Assembly (NCBI GenBank): GCA_030625775.1
Contig: DAOUQC010000019.1
Coordinates: 1 to 59,586 of the forward strand
Direction: 5' to 3'
DNA length: 59,586 nucleotides
Origin: Verrucomicrobiota bacterium
GTDB lineage: Bacteria > Verrucomicrobiota > Verrucomicrobiia > Verrucomicrobiales > DEV007
The stretch's first letter is position 1. Every line of letters begins with the position of its first letter. Below the pieces are notes generated by a model. It searched no databases and was not told the origin of the DNA. It saw nothing but the letters and a program-made list of their open reading frames with translations. Positions 34,852-44,077 of this stretch are shown here, in pieces. Both the position numbers and the translations under genes were made by a program.

Positions 34852-37791
34852 CTAATCAATATAAAGGAATTCGTTTGAGTTGAGTAGTGAGTGGCAGAGA
34901 GCCACAACTGATTGATAATAAGGATCAACTGGAGTCGTTGGTTTCTGTGGGCCGGAAGGCATCAAGCGAAGCAGATTTGAAGGCAGGGTTGGTGGTGCGA
35001 AGGTGAGATCGCTCAGGGGGGCTTTTGGCTTTGCTCCTTTAATCAATAACTCTTCAGCTTTAAGAGTGCGATCAGTCAGGGTAAGACGGGCAATGCTGCC
35101 ATCAAACATGGAACTGAGTGTTTGGTCACGCCCTCCGAGAACCAAGGCACGTTTGGGATTGCTGATGCCCCCAACTAATTTATGGGGTTTGATGACCGTC
35201 TGCAAAGGGCTGTTTTTTTTGCTTAGATCCTGGGCGTAAAAGGTCACGTTGCTGCCGCTTTTCCCAGTGTGGATAACGGCCGCCACATAATAGGGTGTCT
35301 GGGTCGGGATGCGCAGATCCGAGGCAATCACCTGGTAAAGTGGATTGCCGGCAATGTCTTCGGCGGTGAACTGCATGATCAGATTATTGGGCTGATAGGC
35401 TGATTTCTTGGAAGTGATTCCAAAGGACCAGCCAAAGGATTCAGCACTTCCACTGCTGTTGCCGTTCCAGCGTGAGGCAATCGTGCGCACAGCTGCATCG
35501 TCGTAGAGCGCATCAAGGCTCAGGATTGCTTCGATTGTGAAGCTGTCACTTTCCTGTTGTTTGAGGTTTTTCACCTCTATTTTTTGGTAGAGGGAATCCG
35601 GTTGTACATTGACGGCCTGTTTGGGAATGCCGGTCTCTTTGGCTGCAAAGGGTTTGAAGGCCGTGGTTTTGATTTTAGGAACGATCTTCGTTTTTCTTAT
35701 TTTGGCAGGGGGAGAAGCTTTGACCAGATCAGCTTGTTGCTTCAGGAATGCTGTCGCATGACTGGTCTCTTCGGATGAGGGTTGGCGTTTGAGTATTTTT
35801 TCAAAAGCCTGGTCAATCAGCGGCTCCACTGATTTGTTTTTTGATTTTGTCAAAGTGTTGGCAATGGCCCGTGCGCGTTGCATGGGAAAACGATTGTTCA
35901 ACATCATCAAAGCCTGGGGGGCGGTGGTAGTGATGTCACGGGATGAACAGGAGTTGAATCCGTCGGGGCCATCGAAGGTGTTAAGAAATAGAGTGCGGGG
36001 ATTGCGCATCAATTTCTGATAGACGGTTCTGCGTAGTTTGGATTCAGGCACACCCTCACCGCCCATGGTAGGATCGAGTTCGTTGCTGCTTGCCAGCATG
36101 GCGTCGTGAATGGATTCGGCTTCCAGTCGACGTATTTGCTGTCTCCACAGGAGGAGGTTGCCGGGGTCATTTTCTGTGGCCATGGCCGAGGGTTCGACCA
36201 GAGAGGCTTGGCGCCAGGTGGACGAAGTCAGGATGAGCTTGTGCATTTTTTTCAGACTCCACCCGTTTGCGGTGAAATTGCGTGCCATCCAGTCGAGCAA
36301 TTCTGGATGAGTGGGAAGCTGGCCTTGATTGCCGAACTCGTTGGTTGAACTGACGATGCCACGACCAAAATGATAATACCACAAACGGTTAACGATCACG
36401 CGGGTGGACAATTGGTTGTCCGGCCGGGCGAGCCAGTTGGCAAAAGCGGTTCGGCGTCCTGATGAAGGGTGGGAGGTATTTTTCGGAGGAGTCACTGCGG
36501 CATCATCAGGACTCAAAATGGTAAGGTAACCGGGAGTCATGGGTTCTTTGTTGTCACTGTCAGCAATGAAAACGACAGGGGACAGTTCGGCTGCATCGCG
36601 GATAGCATAAACCGGAGTCAGGGCCTTCGGTTTGGTTGCATCAAATTTAGCCAGCTCTTTTGTCAGCTCGGCATAACGTTTTTTCGCTTCATCTTTTAAT
36701 TTGCCGGGCACGGATTTTTGTCTGACGTCGACCTGTCTTTGGACAAACAGTTTCTGTTGGAGTTCCCAGGCATTGCAGTCCTTGTCGGTTTTGTAATAAA
36801 CTTTCTGGAAATCAGGGTGGAACATTTTCACCTGCGCCTCTTTTGCCGCGGCCATGGCTTTAGCAACGGTGGAGTCCCTTTGCTCGCGAACCTTTGCTGA
36901 ACTTACTTCCCATTTTTTCATTGCGGCAGCATATTGTTTTTTCTCTTCCGGGGTGGCAGCAACGATGTTGTCATCTGGATAGATTCCTGCAAAAAATGAC
37001 TTCATCCGGAAGTAATCGTCGTGGAGGATGGGATCGAATTTGTGGTCGTGGCATTTGGCGCATCCCATACTCATGCCCATGAAAACTGCACCAGTGATGT
37101 CTGTGATTTCATCGGTGATTCCATTCCATTGTTTGGCGACATCCCTTTGATTGGATTCGTAAGGCCACAGTCGCAGGTAACCAGTTGCGATGATGGCTGC
37201 AGGGTCGTCAGGGGCCAGTTCGTCACCGGCGAGTTGATAGCGGGTGAATTGGTCATAAGGCATGTCCGCATTGAAAGCGTCGATCACCCAGTCCCGGTAA
37301 CGCCACATATGCGGACGGTATTCGTCGGCTTTGTAACCGTTGGATTCTCCGTAGCGAACCAGATCCAGCCAGTGGCGTCCCCAGCGCTCACCGTAGTGAG
37401 GGGATTGCAACAATCGGTCGATGAGTTTTTCCATAGCAGCATCCGGATTGGTGGCATAGGCTTTTTCGAAGGCTGCAATTTCTTCCTGGTTCGGAGGAAG
37501 GCCGATCAAATCAAAGGAGGCGCGTCGAATCAGAGTGTGGGCATCGGCTTCGGCAGCGGGTTGAATATTCTGGGCTTCGAGTTTGGCGAGAATGAAGCTG
37601 TCGATTTCATTTTTCGCCCAGGTGGTATTTTTCACCTTGGGGGCGGAGGGGTTGGCCAGGGGCTGGAAAAACCAATAAGCGCGCTCTTTGTCATCAATAC
37701 GTTTCAGGCGGGCTTCCTTGTCAGCTCGAAGATTGCCAAGCCCGGCAAAAATGGTTAAAATCAAAATGAGATAGGTTTTATTGGCAGGCAT
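34852..37791 (-). CDS. DUF1549/DUF1553 domain-containing protein with C-terminal LamG-like module
   Basis: 979 residues with a signal peptide (KTYLILILTIFAGLGNLRA). DUF1549 spans about residues 55-260 (SFDLIGLPPNQEEIAAFEKA; HYGERWGRHWLDLVRYGES), ending in a CxxCH site C244-A-K-C-H248 followed by DHKFDP. DUF1553 spans about 440-690 (RTAFANWLARPDNQLSTRVI, NRLWYYHFGRGIVSSTNEFG, RRLEAESIHDAMLAS, NTFDGPDGFNSCSSRD). A concanavalin/LamG-like domain occupies about 740-930. The common N-terminal cytochrome c (PSCyt1) domain is absent. It is cotranscribed with the DUF1501 gene and divergent from the ECF sigma gene. Confidence 0.93.
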   Translation of the reverse strand: MPANKTYLILILTIFAGLGNLRADKEARLKRIDDKERAYWFFQPLANPSAPKVKNTTWAKNEIDSFILAKLEAQNIQPAAEADAHTLIRRASFDLIGLPPNQEEIAAFEKAYATNPDAAMEKLIDRLLQSPHYGERWGRHWLDLVRYGESNGYKADEYRPHMWRYRDWVIDAFNADMPYDQFTRYQLAGDELAPDDPAAIIATGYLRLWPYESNQRDVAKQWNGITDEITDITGAVFMGMSMGCAKCHDHKFDPILHDDYFRMKSFFAGIYPDDNIVAATPEEKKQYAAAMKKWEVSSAKVREQRDSTVAKAMAAAKEAQVKMFHPDFQKVYYKTDKDCNAWELQQKLFVQRQVDVRQKSVPGKLKDEAKKRYAELTKELAKFDATKPKALTPVYAIRDAAELSPVVFIADSDNKEPMTPGYLTILSPDDAAVTPPKNTSHPSSGRRTAFANWLARPDNQLSTRVIVNRLWYYHFGRGIVSSTNEFGNQGQLPTHPELLDWMARNFTANGWSLKKMHKLILTSSTWRQASLVEPSAMATENDPGNLLLWRQQIRRLEAESIHDAMLASSNELDPTMGGEGVPESKLRRTVYQKLMRNPRTLFLNTFDGPDGFNSCSSRDITTTAPQALMMLNNRFPMQRARAIANTLTKSKNKSVEPLIDQAFEKILKRQPSSEETSHATAFLKQQADLVKASPPAKIRKTKIVPKIKTTAFKPFAAKETGIPKQAVNVQPDSLYQKIEVKNLKQQESDSFTIEAILSLDALYDDAAVRTIASRWNGNSSGSAESFGWSFGITSKKSAYQPNNLIMQFTAEDIAGNPLYQVIASDLRIPTQTPYYVAAVIHTGKSGSNVTFYAQDLSKKNSPLQTVIKPHKLVGGISNPKRALVLGGRDQTLSSMFDGSIARLTLTDRTLKAEELLIKGAKPKAPLSDLTFAPPTLPSNLLRLMPSGPQKPTTPVDPYYQSVVALCHSLLNSNEFLYID

Positions 37792-37885
37792 TGCTTTGGA
37801 GGGCGTTCAAGGGGGCGTTTAATCAGAGTGGGGAACAGGCTTACTTACTTGCCTGTCTATGCATTAAGAAGGCAGGATCGGTCAT

Positions 37886-37940
37886 TTTTTGGACATTTTT
37901 TTTGAAAAAATAAAGTAAATTCAAAAATAGTGTCCAAAAA
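37886..37940. promoter_or_regulatory. Inverted repeat TTTTTGGACA..TGTCCAAAAA between divergent genes
   Basis: Ten-base perfect arms at 37886-37895 and 37931-37940 are separated by 35 AT-rich bases, between the DUF1553 start (37791) and the sigma factor start (37974). The spacing and symmetry suit a regulator bound by two subunits, or bidirectional control of both genes. Confidence 0.45.
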
Positions 37941-37973
37941 TGCGGAAAATCTGCCTCCTTTAAATATAACAAG

Positions 37974-38522
37974 ATGTCTGAACCCGAACAGCAAAATCCA
38001 CATCAAGATCGTGATGAAGGCGAAGGGTTTATTCGTTTGCTGAATGAACACGAGCGTAAAATCAGTTTGTACGTGATGAATCTTGTCCGCGACAGAGGGG
38101 ATGCGGAAGATATTCTTCAAGAAACGAAGCTGGTCATGTGGAGGCATTTTCACAAATTTGAATTGGGGACGAATTTTTTGGCCTGGGCTCGAAAAATAGC
38201 CTTTCATCAAATTTTGGCCTACCGCCGCAAATACAAAAGGCGTGCCGAGCTGAGTGAGGCATTTTTGGAAAGCGTGGCACTGGAGATATCAAAAAACGAA
38301 CAGCAATATGATCGCCGGACGGAAGCCTTGAAAGCTTGTGTGAGCAAACTATCCCGTCCGCATCGCCAAATTTTGCTGATGCGGTATACACGCGATATGA
38401 ATGTTGATGAGATTGGCTCGGAAGTGGGGCGTTCAGAGGGAGCGGTTTACCGGTTGCTGAGCCGGATACGAATGATGTTGCAGGATTGTGTGACGAAAGA
38501 AATAGGAAAGGTAGAGGTATGA
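37974..38522 (+). CDS. ECF-type RNA polymerase sigma-70 factor
   Basis: 182 residues. Region 2 is FIRLLNEHERKISLYVMNLV, DAEDILQETKLVMWRHFHKF and NFLAWARKIAFHQILAYRRK. Region 4 is LSRPHRQILLMRYTRDMNVD, then EIGSEVGRSEGAVYRLLSRI. This is the Rhodopirellula/Verrucomicrobium ECF type. Its TGA stop overlaps the ATG of the next gene (ATGA at 38519-38522), a coupling that supports a sigma/anti-sigma pair. It probably controls surface genes, perhaps including the divergent DUF1553-DUF1501 pair. Confidence 0.92.
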   Translation: MSEPEQQNPHQDRDEGEGFIRLLNEHERKISLYVMNLVRDRGDAEDILQETKLVMWRHFHKFELGTNFLAWARKIAFHQILAYRRKYKRRAELSEAFLESVALEISKNEQQYDRRTEALKACVSKLSRPHRQILLMRYTRDMNVDEIGSEVGRSEGAVYRLLSRIRMMLQDCVTKEIGKVEV

Positions 38523-40048
38523 TGAGAAAGAATATCATTTCCAAAAAAAGGTCTGATTTTCACGATGAGTTTGATCATTTTATCGAGGGCCGCTTGAATC
38601 AGGTGGAGACCGATGATCTTGAGTCCAGACTGGAGGAAGATGAAGAAGCCAAAACCTGGTTTGCCGAGTATTTGCACTTGCATGCGGTGTTGCAGGTGGA
38701 TGGCGAAAAATTGCTGGCCGAGAGGGATAAGCAGCTGATCGAGTTTCCTGTTTCTCCACGGTGGCTGGCTGGCCTGCGTTATGCGGCGGCAGTGGCATTC
38801 CTGCTTGGCTGCGTCTGGTTGTTGCGGGGGAGTTTTCCTGGAGTTGAAGCAAGTGGCCCATCAGCTGGAGTTCCCACAGTGGTGGCCGCGGATAATCCGG
38901 AGGTCAAAGCTGCGGTGGTAGAGATTGTTAAAGATCCTAGTGTGGCAACCTTGGCGGATACCCGTGAGTGCAAATGGGCGGGCAGCTCTTTGCCGACCGC
39001 CAATGGTGCACGCTTGAAACCGGGACGTCTGCATTTGTTGGAAGGTTTGGCCACAGTGGTATTTGACGGAGGAGCCCAGGTGACCATGGAAGCACCGGCT
39101 TTGATGGAGGTGGTATCGGCAGAGAAGTGTCGCTTGATCAGTGGTGGTTTGGTAGGTTTTGTGAAGAAGGGGGCTGAAGGATTTCAGGTGGAAACCGATG
39201 ACGCGGTGGTGACTGACTATGGAACCCGCTTTGGGGTGACTGTCGGCAAGTCCGGTCGCTCGGAAGTGGTTGTGCTGGAGGGGGAAGTCGGTGTAGCGCA
39301 CAGCAAGGTGAAGGGAGAAAAGCGTCTGGAGATGGGAGAGGCGGTGCGTTACGACTCGAAGTCATTCCTTTCGGGTAAAGCCCCGGGTGCCATTGGTGCA
39401 GAACCAGATCGTAATGCGGGATTAGGAAATAAAAAAAAGGCTCGCGGTTGGGAAGCTGTTACCACTGCGCTTGGAAGAGGCAAGGATACTTATGTCAGGC
39501 AGGGCAACGGAGGTGGACCTTTTGGACGTTCCCCTCTGGTGATGGCCAAGAGAAGTGCGGATCGTAAAAGCAATCAAAGAAAAACTTATCTGGGTTTTGA
39601 TTTAAGGCGCTTCAAGGGAGCAGAAATTCGTGAAGCGGAACTGGCTCTGGCGATACGCTCCAGTGGCTTGGGTTACGCTTCGGTTGTGCCTGATTCTGTG
39701 TTCACGGTTTACGGTTTGAAAGATGAAGACTTGGATGGATGGGATGAGACGAACATGACTTGGCAAAATGCTCCAGCCAACATCCTTGACCATGGCTCCC
39801 GTTTGGATGGGACGAAGGTGGTGAAGTTGGGGAGTTTTGAGATCAAACAGGGGGTGTCATCGGGATTTCGTTCGATTGAAGGAGAATTACTGAGCAAGTT
39901 TTTGAATGATGATAGCAATGAGATTGTGACTTTCATTGTGGTGCGGGAAACAGATCAATCTTCAGGTAACGGTTTGGTGCATGCTTTTGCCAGTCGGGAG
40001 CACCCCACTGCCATGGCTCCGACTTTGAGGCTTCGGGTGGTCGAGTGA
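38519..40048 (+). CDS. Anti-sigma/FecR-like membrane protein with C-terminal DNRLRE domain
   Basis: 509 residues. The N-terminal 80 residues are cytoplasmic and acidic (FDHFIEGRLNQVETDDLESR), as in anti-sigma factors of this type. One membrane helix follows at about 84-104 (GLRYAAAVAFLLGCVWLL). A FecR-type region occupies about 165-270 (LATVVFDGGAQVTMEAPALM, VTDYGTRFGVTVG, EVVVLEGEVGVAH). From about 314 to the end is a DNRLRE-like β-sandwich (GKDTYVRQ, TYLGFDLRRFKGAEIREAEL, LDGWDETNMTWQNAP). It is translationally coupled to the sigma factor. The external domain may sense or bind a surface ligand and release the sigma factor; that mechanism is inferred. Confidence 0.85.
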   Translation: MMRKNIISKKRSDFHDEFDHFIEGRLNQVETDDLESRLEEDEEAKTWFAEYLHLHAVLQVDGEKLLAERDKQLIEFPVSPRWLAGLRYAAAVAFLLGCVWLLRGSFPGVEASGPSAGVPTVVAADNPEVKAAVVEIVKDPSVATLADTRECKWAGSSLPTANGARLKPGRLHLLEGLATVVFDGGAQVTMEAPALMEVVSAEKCRLISGGLVGFVKKGAEGFQVETDDAVVTDYGTRFGVTVGKSGRSEVVVLEGEVGVAHSKVKGEKRLEMGEAVRYDSKSFLSGKAPGAIGAEPDRNAGLGNKKKARGWEAVTTALGRGKDTYVRQGNGGGPFGRSPLVMAKRSADRKSNQRKTYLGFDLRRFKGAEIREAELALAIRSSGLGYASVVPDSVFTVYGLKDEDLDGWDETNMTWQNAPANILDHGSRLDGTKVVKLGSFEIKQGVSSGFRSIEGELLSKFLNDDSNEIVTFIVVRETDQSSGNGLVHAFASREHPTAMAPTLRLRVVE

Positions 40049-40055
40049 AGTGTCG

Positions 40056-40727
40056 ATGGGCTTGGGCGAGGGGAAGGGGAAGGGGGTTGATTTGCCTGCA
40101 CTTGCATTTGTTCCGCCGAATCCCAAGGGCGAAGCGGTGTTGTATTTGCATGGAGTAAGCATGGCTGAGGATGCCAAGGTTGGGAGTGTGATCGAGAAGT
40201 TGATAAAGGAGAAAAATGCGATCATTCTCGCTGCTGAGTTAAGAGGAATTGGAGAAACAGAAACGGGGCACGACAAACGCGATTACGGACGCGGACAATT
40301 TGGCAGGGATGTGCAGGAAATATTCCTCGCTTACCTCATGGGACGTTCCTATACCGGCATGCGTACCGGCGATGTGGCTGCATGGACGGGTTTTCTTGCA
40401 GGCTATAAAAACGCGGAGGGTCAAAATGAAATCCAATTGTTTGCCTTGGGTGAAGCTGCCATCCCAGCGCTGCATGCGGCGGCACTCGATCCTGAACGTT
40501 ATTCTTCGGTGATACTCAGTGAAATGATCGCTTCGTGGGCGGAGATTGTATCGACACCGGAGAATTTCAATCAAGCCGCATCCGTGGTGCACGGTGCTCT
40601 CAAGCATTACGACCTGCCTGACTTGATCGATATGGTTGGGAAAAACAAGGTGAAGACCGAGAGGCGAGTCGATGTGATGGGTAGGCCTTGGGGGAAAGTT
40701 TCAGCGCCACAAAAATCAGAAAAATAA
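40056..40727 (+). pseudogene. α/β-hydrolase C-terminal fragment (acetylxylan-esterase-like), probable remnant
   Basis: An open frame of 223 residues from ATG 40056 (GTG 40050 is two codons earlier) lies two bases after the FecR-like gene. It begins abruptly without a signal peptide. VDLPALAFVPPNPKGEAVLY, LHGVSMAEDAK, LAAELRGIGETETG and FALGEAAIPALHAAALDPER resemble the C-terminal domain of long PVC acetylxylan-esterase-like proteins of about 700 residues. The nucleophile-elbow position reads G-E-A instead of GxSxG. The missing N-terminal half and the lack of Ser suggest a remnant left by rearrangement, although it could be expressed as a separate domain. Confidence 0.55.
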
Positions 40728-40778
40728 TTATTTATTGCTGGGTTCGCCCTATTCTGACACCTATGTTCTGACTCCTTT

Positions 40779-42359
40779 TTAACGTGCGCCAACCCTCTTC
40801 TGCCACGCTTCATAGGTAGCTTTCATTTTTTTCACCTGATCAGGTTTTTCGGAAGCCCGATTTTTCGTTTCGCCACCGTCTTGTTTTAGATTGTAGAGTT
40901 CCCACTTCGCGTCCTTGTGCTTTTTCCCTTTGGGTTTCACCAGTTTCCAGTCTCCCATGCGAATGGATCGGCCGTAACTGCAGTTCCAAGCCAGCATGGG
41001 GTGCGCCTCCCGTTGCTCTCCACGAAAAATCGGGGTCAGGCTGCGCCCTTCCATCGGTAAGGGGTGGCGTCCCAGGAATTCTTTTGGATAGTCGATATCG
41101 GCGATGTCGAGAATGGTTGCCATGAAATCCATCACGTGGCCCGGTTGATCCGTGAGCTTGCCGCCTTCCGTGATCACCTTTGGCCAACGTGCGATGAGTG
41201 GAGTGCGGATGCCTCCTTCGTATGCGGATTGTTTGTAACTGCGAAAGGGGGCGCTGCTGGTGCCGGCCCAGGCCATGCCATATCCAGCAAAAGTATCAGC
41301 GGGCCCCGGCATGTGATCGGGACCACTGCCGCCTTTGATGAGATCTCCGTCTTTCCGCCAGGTGGAGCCTTTTTTGAGAGGAAAGCCAAAACCGCTTTTT
41401 GATGGGCCTATGCCTCCGTTGCTCGCTGCTCCATTGTCGGAGAGAAAAAGTACCAGAGTGTTTTTATCAGCACCGGAATCTTTCAACACTTTGAGTAATC
41501 TTCCTATGCCTTCATCCACCTTGGTTATTTGAGCTGCGTAAACCGCCATGCGTTCGGCCTGCCAAAGTTTGTTTTTGTCTTTGCTCCAATCTGGAATGCC
41601 GTCGGCCTTTGGTGCGGGTGCCCAGGCGGCAGGAAGTAAACCTAGTTTACGCTGGCTCTGGTGTCGTTCACTGGTCCATTCGTCCCACCCTTTGTTCAGG
41701 TAACGTTCACGGTAAGGCTCGATATCTTTTACCCGTGCATGCAGTGGCCAGTGAGGGGCGATGTAGGCGGCATAGAGGAAAAAAGGTTCTTTCTGTTCAG
41801 CTGCATCCTGCAAAAACTCGACTGCGTAATCGTTGAAGGCTTCAGTCATGAAGAAGTCTTCGGTAAATTCCCACGGCTTGTCGTCGAGATAGAAATCATT
41901 GTTCTGCACTGCATTCCAGTAGCTGATTTTACCTTGGCAATTGGGACCGAAAAAACGGTCGAAACCACGTTTTACCGCAAGATCCCGACCCTGCCATTTT
42001 CCAACCATGGCGGTGTTATAACCATTGGCCTGAAGCACTTCAGAGATCATTACACATTTGGAAAAATCCTTCGGCTCGTTCCAGCGGTCACCTCGATGCC
42101 CGGTTTGCTGACAATAAAGGCCGGAGAGAAGAGAGGCTCGTGTCGCGCCGCAGACCGCGTTGTTGTAAAACGCCGTGAAGCGCAACCCGTCATTAGCGAG
42201 TGAGTCGATGTGAGGCGTATCGAGCTCGCCACCATAACAGCCGATATCAGACCAGCCCATGTCATCGACCATGATCAGTAGGACGTTGGGCTTTCTGGCG
42301 ACGCAAATGCTGGGGCAGATGCAAAAAAGCAGGGTGAGTGCGAGGATGAGGGCTTTCAT
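40779..42359 (-). CDS. Secreted sulfatase (arylsulfatase type, CGATR signature)
   Basis: 526 residues from ATG 42359, giving the signal peptide MKALILALTLLFCICPSICV; an ATG 18 codons upstream would bury it. The metal site NVLLIMVDDMGWSDIGCYGG is followed by the signature C70-G-A-T-R with ASLLSG, the variant CxAxR form of the formylglycine site. GYNTAMVGKWQGRD, LYAAYIAPHWPLHA, LVLFLSDNGAASNGG and YEGGIRTPLIARWP are the remaining conserved blocks. GKWQG differs from the usual GKWHL. An ECF sigma factor gene lies directly upstream on the same strand. Substrate unknown; export followed by FGly modification is expected. Confidence 0.92.
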   Translation of the reverse strand: MKALILALTLLFCICPSICVARKPNVLLIMVDDMGWSDIGCYGGELDTPHIDSLANDGLRFTAFYNNAVCGATRASLLSGLYCQQTGHRGDRWNEPKDFSKCVMISEVLQANGYNTAMVGKWQGRDLAVKRGFDRFFGPNCQGKISYWNAVQNNDFYLDDKPWEFTEDFFMTEAFNDYAVEFLQDAAEQKEPFFLYAAYIAPHWPLHARVKDIEPYRERYLNKGWDEWTSERHQSQRKLGLLPAAWAPAPKADGIPDWSKDKNKLWQAERMAVYAAQITKVDEGIGRLLKVLKDSGADKNTLVLFLSDNGAASNGGIGPSKSGFGFPLKKGSTWRKDGDLIKGGSGPDHMPGPADTFAGYGMAWAGTSSAPFRSYKQSAYEGGIRTPLIARWPKVITEGGKLTDQPGHVMDFMATILDIADIDYPKEFLGRHPLPMEGRSLTPIFRGEQREAHPMLAWNCSYGRSIRMGDWKLVKPKGKKHKDAKWELYNLKQDGGETKNRASEKPDQVKKMKATYEAWQKRVGAR

Positions 42360-42494
42360 GGGGGGAGCTGTGTGTGGGCTGGTAGAACTGTAGTAAGAAT
42401 GACAAGCATTCATGAGCGCATCGACCTAGCTAATCAATACCCTATCAGCAGGCCTTGTTTTTTCAAGCTACACCCCGGTGAGAGAAGTATGTGC

Positions 42495-43010
42495 TTACTT
42501 CACCAGGTAATCAGCTTCTCTCGCCAGCCGGGTGCGAAGGGCTCCAATTCCGTAGCGATAACGGGAGGCTGCGGTGTTGGGAGAGATTTCCAGGGTTTTA
42601 CCGATTTGATCAAAGGTGAGATCTCCCCAGATTTTCAAGGTGATCACCTCACGGTATTTTTCCGGGATGCATGACAGCGCGACTTGCAAAGCGCGGCTTT
42701 CGTCATCTTCGGGCAATTCGAACCATGAAACAGGATCCCCGGATTCAGCAACAAAAAACTCTTCACGCCGCACACGCCGATCCTGACTGCGACCTTGGTC
42801 GATGGCGCAGCGGCGAACATTGGTGTAGACCAGGCCGAGGATTTTATCTTCGGGTCGATCCCCGACGGTTTTCCAGGTTTTGACCAGCGCTTTTTGAAGC
42901 ACGTCTTCTGCATCCGCCTCACTGCGAGTTTGCTGACGGGAGTACAGCATCAGCCTCGGACCATGAGTCCGGATCCAATCATCCCATGAGCTGATTCTCT
43001 TTTTAGTCAT
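42495..43010 (-). CDS. ECF-type RNA polymerase sigma-70 factor (second)
   Basis: 171 residues. Region 2 contains RLMLYSRQQTRSEADAEDVL and LVYTNVRRCAIDQGRSQDRR. Region 4 contains LSCIPEKYREVITLKIWGDL, then TFDQIGKTLEISPNTAASRY. It differs clearly from the sigma factor at 37974. The next gene on the strand is the sulfatase at 42359 (135-base gap), with no anti-sigma gene between them, so regulation may be by expression level or by a distant partner. It diverges from the SHD1/DUF1080-like gene. Confidence 0.9.
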   Translation of the reverse strand: MTKKRISSWDDWIRTHGPRLMLYSRQQTRSEADAEDVLQKALVKTWKTVGDRPEDKILGLVYTNVRRCAIDQGRSQDRRVRREEFFVAESGDPVSWFELPEDDESRALQVALSCIPEKYREVITLKIWGDLTFDQIGKTLEISPNTAASRYRYGIGALRTRLAREADYLVK

Positions 43011-43174
43011 TTACGGCGATCTTCTTTTCCCCTGCCTTTCTAGTGGTAAAAGCGCAGCAGGAGAAGCTTTCTGTCTGAAAAATAACAAATTAAGCTCAAG
43101 AATTACCGTATTTCATCTAGTTTTGCCTTGAAATGTTGCTTACCTTTCCGCTCAGACTATCAACAAGCAGAGCT

Positions 43175-44077
43175 ATGAATGCATTTCCTCACAAATATAC
43201 CCTGTTAATAATAAATGCTTTAGCCGTATTTTTCACATTTGGAACATTGCTGGATGCGGCAGATGAAACCGAATACCGGACTTGGAGCAATCAGCAGGGA
43301 AAAAAAATTGAAGCAATGCTGTTGGATAGTGTTGATGGCAAGATCACTTTGGAAATGAAAAATGGACGAAAATACCAGCTCAATCTGTTCGAAGTATCCA
43401 AGGCAGACGCTGACTACGTGGTGAAGTGGGAGGAAAAACGTGCGGAATTGGAACAAATCGCAGAGCAAGCCAAGCCCTCTACCTCGCCTGTGATGGCTAA
43501 GGCAGGCAAGTTGTTGTTCAGTGATGAATTTTCAAGCATAGCAGCGGACTGGCGTCACCCAATGGGAGCTTGGGCTGCCAAGGACGGAGTGCTCAAGGGG
43601 GCTGAGCTGGTAAAGGATGATCACGGTGCTGTTTTCAAGCGAGGCTTGCCATTTAAGAATGCAATCATTGAATTTTCCTTCAAGCTCGATGGAGCGAAAG
43701 GGATCAGTCTGAGCATCGACGATGAGAAAGAACATATCTGTCGTATGAGTATGAATGCGAGTGGTTTCACCGTTCAGAAGGATGACCATGATCACGAGGG
43801 GCCGGACAAAGGTATGCAATTTGAAAGGCGATCGATGGAGCTTGAAGCGGGAGAATGGTACACCGCAAGAATCGAAATTCTTGGTAATGAGATGCTCGGT
43901 CAAATAGGAGAAGAAATTGGTTTTGGCGCACACGAGCTCATCGGCACGGATAAAGCAAAGATGGGTTTCACAGTGTCCGGGGAGTCAGCTGAGTTCAAAA
44001 ACTTGAATGTGTGGGAAGCCCTGCCGAATGAAGGATGGGAAAAAATGCGTCGCCGGTTGGAACGTAAGAAAAAATAA
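43175..44077 (+). CDS. Secreted SHD1-like plus DUF1080-like protein
   Basis: 300 residues from ATG 43175, which starts a good signal peptide (KYTLLIINALAVFFTFGTLL). Residues about 28-85 form a small β-rich SHD1-like module (RTWSNQQGKKIEAMLLDSVD, then GKITLEMKNGRKYQLNLFEV). A concanavalin-like sandwich of the DUF1080 type follows (about 110-285: LLFSDEFSSIAADWRHPMGA, AIIEFSFKLDGAKGISLSID, EWYTARIEILGNEMLGQIGE). In PVC bacteria such modules occur in sugar-hydrolase-like and carbohydrate-binding proteins. It diverges from the second sigma factor. Its stop lies inside a terminator shared with the convergent gene. Confidence 0.8.
   Translation: MNAFPHKYTLLIINALAVFFTFGTLLDAADETEYRTWSNQQGKKIEAMLLDSVDGKITLEMKNGRKYQLNLFEVSKADADYVVKWEEKRAELEQIAEQAKPSTSPVMAKAGKLLFSDEFSSIAADWRHPMGAWAAKDGVLKGAELVKDDHGAVFKRGLPFKNAIIEFSFKLDGAKGISLSIDDEKEHICRMSMNASGFTVQKDDHDHEGPDKGMQFERRSMELEAGEWYTARIEILGNEMLGQIGEEIGFGAHELIGTDKAKMGFTVSGESAEFKNLNVWEALPNEGWEKMRRRLERKKK

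Noticed and set aside
37021-37758. A 245-residue plus-strand frame opposite the DUF1549 gene
   Set aside because: It lies wholly inside the clear DUF1549/DUF1553 coding frame on the other strand and has no recognisable domain.
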